Assembly: GCF_040869045.1 (NCBI RefSeq)
Contig: NC_090319.1
Location: 231,439,832 to 231,503,831 of the forward strand
Reading direction: 5' to 3'
DNA from: Eurosta solidaginis
Taxonomy: Eukaryota > Arthropoda > Insecta > Diptera > Tephritidae
Length of the DNA: 64,000 nt
Below the pieces are notes generated by a model. The model did not search any database and was not told the DNA's origin. It worked only from the letters and a program-made list of their open reading frames with translations. Numbering within the stretch: position 1 is the first letter of the stretch; the number at the start of each line of letters is the position of its first letter. Positions 55,750-64,000 of the stretch are shown here, one piece after another. The position numbers were made by a program, and so were the translations under genes.

Positions 55750-57260
55750 GTCATAAGTGGAAAGTGTTTTCGAACGATTAGCTCTCTGATGGATCGGGCG
55801 CTTCGGGATATTCATACCTGGGCATCAAATGTCGGGTTGAAATTCAACGCGGATAAGATGCATATGGTCTTGTTTACAAAGAGGTACAAGGTCCCAAATT
55901 GGATCAGGCCTAAGTTGGGAGGGGTGAGCCTACAGGCACAAAATATCTAGGAATCATCCCAGACAGTAAGCTGTCATGGCGGCTCAACGTGGAGGAGAGG
56001 GTGAAGAAGGCTTCAACGGCACTTTATGCATGTAAAAGAATGCTGGGGTGTACGTGGGGCTTATCGCCCTCTCTTTCTCATTGGGTTTTACAGCGATTGT
56101 AAGCCCTATTCTATACTATGGAGTTCTTGTTTGGTGGAAAGCCACACAAAAAAACAACCTACCTCAAAAAACTAGAGGGGTATTCAGAATATTAATGCTT
56201 AGCATTACGGGAGCCCTGAAAACAACCTCGACAGCTGCACTTTATGCCATTCTGCACATTCCATCTGTAGACTGTAGCAAAGCAAATAGCGTTAACAAGT
56301 GCTGCCAGGCTCGGTGCCTCGGGACAGCTTGAGCGACGACAATACAGACATAGTAGTATAGTGTCATCAATCACAAGACGAACAGATTACCCGAGCCCCC
56401 ATCTGCGCTTCGAGGGCGATCTTAAGGCCACAATAGAGGTGCACGGTTGGCGCAAGGTTGCTGAAATAGCAGGCGAGGCGTTACATGTGTACACATAGAA
56501 ACCCTGGAAGAAAATAGCCCAAGCTGCAATCGTGTTAACTTTTATATTGACAGTCAAGCAGAAATTAAGGCAATAATCTCGCACAGCACGGCATTTAAAT
56601 GCGTGTTAGAGTGTAAGCAGTCTCTGGACAGAATCGGGACAGGGAGAAGCATACATCTATATTGCGTCCCAGGGCATATGGGAATAGATGGGAATAAAAA
56701 AGCGGATGAACAGCTAAAAAGGGCGCATTCCTTGAAGCTTGCTCCGTAGACGTCCCAATTAGACTGGGCGAGATTAAGCGAAGGCGAGAGGTGCACATGA
56801 TCGACCAAGCGGGAAAGGCGTGGGTTCAAGCGCGTGACTGTAAAGTGTCGAAGATTATGTGCAGGTCTTACAACCTTAGACTAACAAAGTTGCTTCTATC
56901 ATTAAAAAGAGAGGACTGTAGACTCATGACAGGTATTCTGACTGGACACTGCCTTCTGGCGTCACATGCCTTTAAATTAAGCTTGGTCAGTGATAGCAGA
57001 TGTAGGAAGTGCGGCTGGAAGAGGAAACGATCGAGCACGTTCTATGCTCGTGGCCTGCGCTTGCCAGGCTAAGACTCCAGCTATTTGGAGTGATACAGCT
57101 GTCAGATCTAGAAGCTGCAATTGACTTAAATCCTAGGAAGTTTCTAGGATTTGCCAAGAAGACGGAGTTATTTTACAACATAGGCCCTTGTTTTTGATAG
57201 GGTTTTTCAGTTTGGTCGTTAAAACATCCTTCTGGTAACACTACGGACTTATTCAGTCTA
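55750..57260 (+). pseudogene. LOA/I-like LINE ORF2, part after the Jockey insertion, with RNase H
   Basis: The RT tail resumes (DRALRDIHTWASNVGLKFNA, DKMHMVLFTKRYKVPNW), then reads AIVSPILYYGVLVWWKATQK and MLSITGALKTTSTAALYAIL. An RNase H follows from about 56540: VFIDSQAEIKAI-like, HLYCVPGHMGIDGNKKADEQ. The end is a Cys/His motif region (CRKCGW, IEHVLCSWPALARLRLQL) and NPRKFLGFAKKTELFYN before the stop at 57197. RNase H after RT is found in the LOA, I and R1-type groups. Many frameshifts. Confidence 0.82.
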
Positions 57261-57274
57261 TATGAGGTCATTTT

Positions 57275-57620
57275 TCCGAATAATGCACCACTAGGCATTT
57301 ACGGATCTGGGCCCAGTTAAGCGGAGTACTATATGACTCCAGAGCAGTGTCAGCATCGCCGACAATTTTGTGCCGTATGGTATGCAGGATGGAGAAGTAT
57401 TTGGGAGTATCTTTTAAGGCTTCCTACGCCTTCACAATTCGATCTACGCTTTTTCGCCAGGAGCTAAATTCTCCCGGTTTGCCTGAGAGCTCCCGTAGAT
57501 ATTTTACGTTACTGAAAGCAATATTGCCATCCTCGCACACTATTGCTTCCACAGAGAGGGGGTTAGGAGCAACAGGATTAGGAGGATTTCCGGGATTGGG
57601 GCAACGTAATCAATCTGGAG
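57275..57620 (-). pseudogene. Retrotransposon gag fragment
   Basis: The minus strand reads PNPLSVEAIVCEDGNIAFSN, YLRELSGKPGEFSSWRKSVD, RIVKA, one stop, [40 protein letters not shown] and [11 protein letters not shown]. This is the capsid-type gag of a gypsy-like element. Both ends are missing. Confidence 0.7.
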
Positions 57621-57794
57621 CTGGTTTAGCTGTTCCACTAATTCTTGAGGGGTGTCCAGAATTTTGTGTTATAGGTTACATGCATTGCTCGGTTAGTTTG
57701 TAGTGATTCTTATCATCAATATTATTATTTTCTTTACTGAACACTTGATCCTTTATATTCGCTTATATTCTATTTATTTATAAATTAAAAAAAT

Positions 57795-58129
57795 GTAATG
57801 CGCGATAACTTCCGAAGAGATCTAAGGCCGAGCTTCTCTTCCAATTTGCGTCGTGCTCCTCTTGACTTTCCCTACAAATTGGCTGGATGGGACCTACATG
57901 TTTTATGCCGACTCCGAACGGCATCTGCAAGGCAGATGAGTTTTCACTGAGAGCTTTTCATGGCAGAAATACACCCGGAGTGCTTGCCAAACACTGCCGG
58001 GGGGCGACCCCGCTTAGAAAAATTTTCTTCTAATTGAAAAACCTTATTGCTAAAATCTTGAAGTTGCTTTGCCCGCGGTGTGAACCCAGGGCATACGGTG
58101 TGGTAGGCAGAGCACGCTACCATCACATA
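57795..58129 (-). mobile_element. tRNA-derived SINE, copy 2 (head truncated)
   Basis: It is closely similar to 37635-37960 in the same orientation. The box B region is altered to GGTTCACACCG and the distal end of the head is missing, as the match stops near TGATGGTAGCGTGCTC on the minus strand. Confidence 0.85.
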
Positions 58130-58730
58130 ATTATTTAATAGTCTACCAATTGAGCAATTTAAACAGACTAAATAGCAAATAGCAGTACATTTAAAAATAG
58201 TATGTCTTATACAAAGAGAATGTGCAATGTAAAATATTAAATAAACGATCTTAAGAGTTATAGTTACATATATGATATTAAGAGGTGACATGTATAATTA
58301 TATGCGCGATTTAAATAAATAACTTAACTTTACAAGAAGGTATAGGGCCCATTACTGATACTTAGCATTGACTTGACTTGAGAACTGTCACTTACAGTTC
58401 TGTTAAATGAACATTGCATGTTACTGATTACTCAAAACTTAGCAACACTTAACTTGACTTAGAAGTCTGTTGAATTTTGATTTTCTATGTAAGTTCTAAT
58501 TGTAGTTTATATTTTGAGATGCCATTTGTTGGTTTCCATTTCATTTTGACATTTTGTCATACAAATTGACATTTATTGATTATGATGCCAGATTGTGGAG
58601 TATAATCGTGGCTAAGGTGCCAAGTTTACGCCAAGTAAAGTCAAGTCTTTTCAAGTTATTTCATGTAAAAAACGTTATAAATATTTATTTAATAAAAATT
58701 CTATTTCTACTCCTAACTTATTCCCTTGCT
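58130..58730. other. Noncoding
   Basis: No gene. TTGACTTGACTTGAGAACTG near 58370 and short inverted echoes (GTCAAGTCTTTTCAAGT near 58639) hint at a decayed DNA-element edge. Confidence 0.35.
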
Positions 58731-59741
58731 TTGTAAGAGGTGACTGAGGTAATAAAACCCTCGGCCAACGTCTGCGGTCGATTGGAGTAAAAAACCTCCA
58801 GACGAATATACTTTGGTACAAATGAAGTTAAAACCTTCACGTGTACTCTTGGTCGGTAGTAATAAAACCTACCGACTCGTATGCTTGTCTCCTAATCTCT
58901 GTATTTTTAATGCGAATTCGTCGCCCTTATATACTAATTTTTGCACGCAGGAAAATTGTTATTTTATAATACCAATTTCTAAATAATAATATTAACAATA
59001 TAAAACAACAATATAAGACAACAGTTGAATATTTCTTTCCATAAATATCCACGCACCATAAGGCTCCTTATTGAATACAATGCCTTTGTATTTGCCCGCA
59101 TACCGTGCTTTCCAGCCTTCGCTTTAACTATTGTGTTTTTGTACATTTGTTTGTTGTCACCTGATTCTAACGTTGTGTTTTGCTTTGCTCAATGCTTTTG
59201 CCTTCTGTTGTATGGCTGGCGTTGGTGTGTTGTATGCTAGTGCGTAAGTATGTACAGCAAAATCCCAATTAGTAGCGGCGCTTATTTTTGACGACTTGCT
59301 GCTGATCTCCGTGCACTTAAGTTTTTATGTATGTTGTATTTGTAGCTGGGTGAATTGGATTTTGAGTGTGCAAAGGGTTGGTTTACCGGTGCATTTCTAT
59401 GTTTTGTGCGTATCTACCTCCCTTCCAAATATTCAATGCATGTTAAGGAGATCCTATATTAAAAATTTATGTTTGCGAAAATGTAAATATTTTGCAAAAG
59501 TCCAATTTGTCCTGAATTGAGTAATTATCTATTCAATGTACAACAGAATATATGTATTTGGGGTATAATTCATAAAGGTTTACATATGTATATTTCTGGT
59601 ACTTCATATAAAATGTATATGTGATAAATTCAAATATTATTACAAATTCCAAGCTATTTCAAAATGTATGCCCTTTAAGAAAAATGTACAGATATGTGTA
59701 TGTTGTGAGGGTACAAAGTCCTTGGCTTTGGGGTCCTCACA
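58731..59741 (-). repeat. Probable gypsy D 3' LTR (left end uncertain)
   Basis: On the minus strand a purine tract (TGAGGGGGGAG, 59742-59752) is followed by TGTGAGGACCCC, the expected polypurine tract/LTR junction downstream of gypsy D. A TG at 58731 would give about 1 kb ending CTCTTACA, but without the 5' LTR in the window this end is a guess. Confidence 0.4.
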
Positions 59742-59865
59742 CTCCCCCCTCACCTGCCGCAACGAGACTCACCGTGACCAGCCCATTTCGCGTGATGCGT
59801 ACGCGGTAGAGATGACCCTCAATAAAGCGCTTGAAAGACTGCTGTCGTCGTTTCTGTGGCTGCTG

Positions 59866-61064
59866 TTATGGCTGGTGTAGATGTCGTTCGATGTCCTTGA
59901 TGAGTTCCTCTGTCAGTGGCTGAATAACGGAGCGATTCTCCCACGTCTCCGGCGTGTTGGTTTGAGCGCTGTTCAGCCTTTGTTGTATTTCGCCAATCAC
60001 ACTGCTGCCGTCTTCGTCGTTATTGTTGCGATCGCCGATATCTTCGTTGCTTGCCGTCAAACTTAGCACGTCGCTGCTGCTGTCGTTGAGGCTGCCGTTG
60101 ACCTCACTGGCTATACGGCTTAATGCTTCGTTGTCGTCGTCGTTTGTTGTTGGCGGTTCGAATATCGCCTCCGATCCTCATCTTGGTGGGGGGTTCCGTC
60201 CTCGCATTGGAGTTATATATCCGCATTCGTAGGGCGACGTGCCGCCAGTATTCGACGAATCACCGGCCCTGTACCTCTTCTCGTCTTGGCGTATGGATAG
60301 CTCGCCTTGCTGTTTTTGTGGTGGTTCGTCGTCTTCTTTTTCGTCTTCCTCACTCTCCAAGGATATGGAAATCGGTGTGCGGTCCCATACCACGGCCCAT
60401 TCCTCTGCCTCTGACTCCGACTCTGTAAGGTAGCCGAATTCCTCGGTGGCGTCGCTATATCCCTTGCTGCATGTGGCCGGTTCCCGTACCTCTACTGCCC
60501 TTCAAAATGTCCTTCCAGTCGGTGGTGTGTGTGATGCCAGTCTATACTTTAAATGAAAAACTGGTAGATTTTCCTTTGGGTGTTCCCACGGTATATGGTT
60601 TATTAAAAAAAAAATGGTATATCATGAGCCTTGTTAAAGAGTATATTTAGGTGATTATGCGATTGTGGTTAGAGTTTACCGGGCTTTTAGTGTTTGATCC
60701 GACGTCCGGGTACTCCTTTAAATGAAATATCTTCGTGTATAACTTGACATTGTTCCGGTTGGGCGTGTACGTTATTATCGGTTTCATTCGGGTTGAAGTA
60801 GAATCTTACAAAATAGTCCGTTATTCCGCAGTTGTCTCGGGGTGTGTGTTCGTTTAAGGCCCATATAGCGAGCTGCCTCCCTAGGTGTAACCTTGATCCA
60901 TGTGTCGGTTCTCTGGCGATCTGTACTTGATTTTCTGGAAATATTCGTACCTGATTCTCCGCAACGTTTTGTACTTGAACGTCTCTGTATGCTATCAGCT
61001 GTTGACTTGTACCTTGGTTCTCTCCGTGTTGTCTCTCGGTCTCTTCGCTGACTCGTGTGAGCAT
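59866..61064 (-). pseudogene. Gypsy D post-integrase ORF region
   Basis: Downstream of integrase on the same strand there are open stretches: 125 residues at 61064-60687 starting MLTRVSEETERQHGENQGTS and ending KGVPGRRIKH, then 71 residues at 60393-60178 (acidic, SISLESEEDEKEDDEPPQ) and 67 residues at 60069-59866 (EELIKDIERHLHQP). They are hydrophilic with no membrane helix, so a canonical env is unlikely. I do not recognise the family. Possibly one gene broken by stops. Confidence 0.4.
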
Positions 61065-61193
61065 ACCGCAAATGGCTACTTCGCTGTTGTCTCTCTGTTG
61101 TTGTACCTCGGGGTTGTTGTTTGCTGTTCGATTGGAAGATGCTGACGCGGTTTGATCTTCACTGACGTCCTTCTTGTTGCTCTGTTTATGACT

Positions 61194-64000
61194 TTACTTC
61201 CTGGATTCGTTGTTGTTGGCGGCGTCGGTTACGTGGTATGCTTTCAGCTCACTTAGGTGGGCTGCCCTTCTCCTTCCTCTGAATACTTTGTCTAGCTCTA
61301 CGATCACTGGTGACACAAAGTTCGTTACCAGGTGAGGTCCACTGTACCTGGACGCTAGTTTGGCGGTAAAGTTATCCACCGCTTTTGAGAGATGATGCTC
61401 CTTTAGCAGCACTAGGTCGCCTATCGCCGGTCGCCATTGCCTTCTTCTTAAATTGTAATACTTCGCTTGCTCTATAGGTCCTCTCTCTTGCTTCCGTCGT
61501 ACCATCTCGAATATTTCTTTCATCCTCGTTGACTTCTCTCCTGGGTTCACTATTTCTCACCTGTACAAAATGTCTGCTCATCGTAAAGGCTGTTGGGAAT
61601 TCTCGGTTCCCTCCCTTTTACTATGTATGCTGGACTGTAACCGATCGATTCACATACACTTGTATTCAATACCAGCTTTATCTTTGGTAGCAACTCATGC
61701 CATGACTTCTGCTCTTTTCCCGTAAATTGTGCTATCATCCTCTTGATGTTCCTGTTTGCTCTCTCTGTCGGGTTCTCCTGCGGTGTGTACGGTGCCGTTA
61801 ATTGGTGTTTCATGCCAAGTTCCTCTAAAAATCTCTTAAAACGTCTGCTGATAAACTGCGCTCCGTTGTCCGTAATAAATACTTTTAGGACGCCGAAACG
61901 TGCCAAAATACTCTCTCGAAATCCTCTTATTAAACATTCTGTCGTTGCCATTCTGATTGGTACTACCTCTACACATTTTGTAAATTTGTCTAGAAATACT
62001 AGTGCCATCGTGTTGCCATGCTTCAGTCGTGGCATTGGACCAACAAAGTCTGCACAGACTGTTGCCCAGGGCTCCTCTGAAATCTTCTTTAGCATCTTAC
62101 CTTCTGGCTGTTGACTCGGATTGTATATTTGACATGCGTGACACTACTGTACGTGCTTTCTTATATCCCTGAACATTCCAGGCCTGTAATAACGTGTTGT
62201 TGCTCTTGCTATCGACTTTCGTATACCCATATGCCCTGCGCTCAATGTGTCGTAAATCTCCTCTAGCACTCTGCGTCTCTAAGGGGTCGGCAGACATAGC
62301 TTCCATGGCACTATATCTTCACCATCGACTTGACTTCCTTTGCGTCTGTACAACTTTCCATCCTCGAAAACATACTATGGGTATTTCTCCGCGGCCTTTC
62401 TTACATCTGACATCTCTGCGTTAAGCTTACACTCGGCTTTTCCGTCATCCCTCGTCAACGTACCCAACTGCTCGTCCATCGGTTGCCTTGATAGGGCATC
62501 TGCCACGACGTTCAACTTTCCTTTTCTATACTGTACGTCAAATGAGAGACTCTCTATCGCATTCAACCATTTAAACGCTAGGTGATCTATTATTACTGTA
62601 AGCGTATATCCTTCTACGTACGGCCACATCTTTCGTATTGCCCAAACTATTGCCAAACACTCCTTTTCTCTCGGTGAGTAGTTCATCTCTGCCTTGTTTA
62701 ACCTGCGGCTTGCGTATGCTATTACTCGCTCTTCGTCGCCTAAACCTTGCGTAAGTACTGCACCAAGACCTAAATCACTTGCATCCGTCTGTAAACTAAA
62801 CTTCCTCGAGAAATCTTGACAAGCGAGTACCGGTGAATGCGTCAGTGTCGCCCTAAGTGCTTCGAATGCTGATTGCTGCTCTTCAGACCACCTCCACTTA
62901 CTACCTTTCTTAAGCATCGATGTTAACGGGTGTGCGACTTGTGATAAATCTGGCACGAATCTTCTATACCACGACACGATCCCTAGAAAACGTCGTAACT
63001 CTTGTATGTTTTTCGGTGGTTCCAGTTCTTTGATGTCTGCTATCTTGTCTGGGTCGGTATGGATGCCTTCCTCGCTAACGACATGACCTAGATATTTCAA
63101 ACTTTTCTTAAACAACTCACATTCTTCCGGGTTTATCCCCAGGTTCGCTTTATGCAGTATTCGAAATACTTCTGTTAAATGTGCAATGTGCTCTTTCAAT
63201 GTTTTGCTTGTAATGATAATATCGTCAAGATAAGCAAAAGCGTATGGTTAAAATTCTGGTCCTATGACACGATCAAGTGCTCTCTGGAAAGTTTCTGGGG
63301 CTGAGTGAAAGCCAAATGGCATTTCCCTCCATTGGTATAGTCCACGCCCAGGTACTGTGAATGCGGAGTATTGCTTGCTGCTTGCTTCCATAGGGATTTG
63401 CCAATAACAATTTTTCAAGTCGACGCTACTGATGAATCTCGCGCTTCTTAATTTGTCCAAGATTGGTAGTATACGTGGTAAAAGGTATGCGTCTGGTACT
63501 GATCTTGCGTTTAGTTGACGGTAGTCTACGCAGAGTCTCCATTTGCCATTCTTCTTCTTTGCCAAAACTATGGGTGCGCTGTGCGGGCTATTGGATGGTT
63601 CGATGCAACCTTTTTCGATCAGCTCGTCGATTTCCTTGTTGATACTTTCTTGCATTTTCGGATTCTTCGGATAATACCTTTGCTTAATAGGACGGTCGTC
63701 TCTCATAACTATTTTGGGTGTGGCCAGTTGGATACTTTTGGCATCTTTGCAAACACCTGTAATTCTTGGCTGAGAAATTTACTCACCGAATCTTCTCTCT
63801 TGCTAGTTGCTATCGCCGCCTTTGGGTTGTGTTCCTTGAAATCTTCGCTATTCGTTTCGACCATAGTTGTATATGTCACTACCTCTTGCTTCCGTTCGTC
63901 TACTCTCAACGTTATTTCTTGACCACCACATCTCATCTCCAAGTTTACCTTCGCCAGATCGTCCGTGCCAATTACCACCTCATCGCCCAGTCCCGGTAGG
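61194..64000 (-). pseudogene. Gypsy D pol (protease end, RT, RNase H, integrase), runs off window
   Basis: The minus strand begins inside the protease (GLGDEVVIGTDDLAKVNLEM). The RT follows: PIKQRYYPKNPKMQESINKE, WRLCVDYRQLNARSVPDAYL, GRGLYQWREMPFGFHSAPE, then YLDD at 63221-63232. The thumb is LKYLGHVVSEEGIHTDPDK. The RNase H is SLQTDASDLGLGAVLTQGLG and YSPREKECLAIVWAIRKMWP. The integrase is CADFVGPMP, ITDNGAQFIS, HNPT-type ENPTERANRNIKRM, and a C-terminal domain GDLVLLKEHHLSKAVDNFTA. Stops near 63247, 62306 and 62144 break it. It is similar to gypsy A but better preserved. Confidence 0.92.

Noticed and set aside
58731..58900. Start of a host gene promoter (repeated AATAAAACC blocks)
   Set aside because: No downstream coding exon; it is better explained as LTR-type sequence of gypsy D.

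Overview
The window looks like intergenic or heterochromatic DNA from a dipteran genome, most likely a true fruit fly (Tephritidae). The evidence is the dense mix of BEL/Pao, Ty3/gypsy, Penelope, Jockey-type and LOA/I-type retroelements, (CAA)n-tailed short repeats, a tRNA-derived SINE, foldback elements and a fragment resembling the insect kinase gene misshapen. The species call is inference. I see no intact host gene, tRNA, rRNA or CRISPR array. Almost everything is transposable-element DNA in several nested layers, broken by stops and frameshifts.

Layout. 1-7.7 kb: 3' part of a BEL/Pao element (copy 1) with protease, RT, RNase H and integrase, then a spacer with a 100-base assembly gap, then an extra zinc-knuckle/protease ORF and a 3' LTR. 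7.7-9.4 kb: Penelope-like element fragment (GIY-YIG endonuclease, hammerhead-like motif) and a Jockey endonuclease fragment, both on the minus strand. 9.4-15.3 kb: gypsy element A (minus) between long GC-rich LTRs. 16.3-34.1 kb: gypsy element B (plus), split by a (CAA)-tailed short element at 18.5 kb and by a complete 13,334-bp BEL element (20,385-33,718) with 520-bp LTRs and the target duplication TGCAG. 34-41 kb: noncoding DNA with four foldback elements, a SINE, a gypsy integrase fragment and a long noncoding repeat. 41.7-45.9 kb: a non-autonomous LTR element (minus, target duplication CCAA). 46.3-49.4 kb: an RT LINE (minus). 50.0-57.3 kb: an LOA/I-like LINE (plus) interrupted by a nearly full-length Jockey element. 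57.3-58.1 kb: a gag fragment and a second SINE. 58.7-64 kb: gypsy element D (minus), running off the window.

The main discovery candidate is in the BEL family. In both copies the usual pol (ending in the post-integrase domain) is followed by a spacer and then, in the position of an env gene, by a separate ORF made of CCHC knuckles plus a retropepsin-like domain with no capsid or RT. In each copy this ORF starts just after a splice-acceptor-like sequence, shares the unusual active-site triplet D-P-C, and is followed by a conserved 3' motif, a polypurine tract and the LTR. The 13.3-kb copy also carries a degenerate antisense fragment of a misshapen-like gene inside its LTR-bounded unit.
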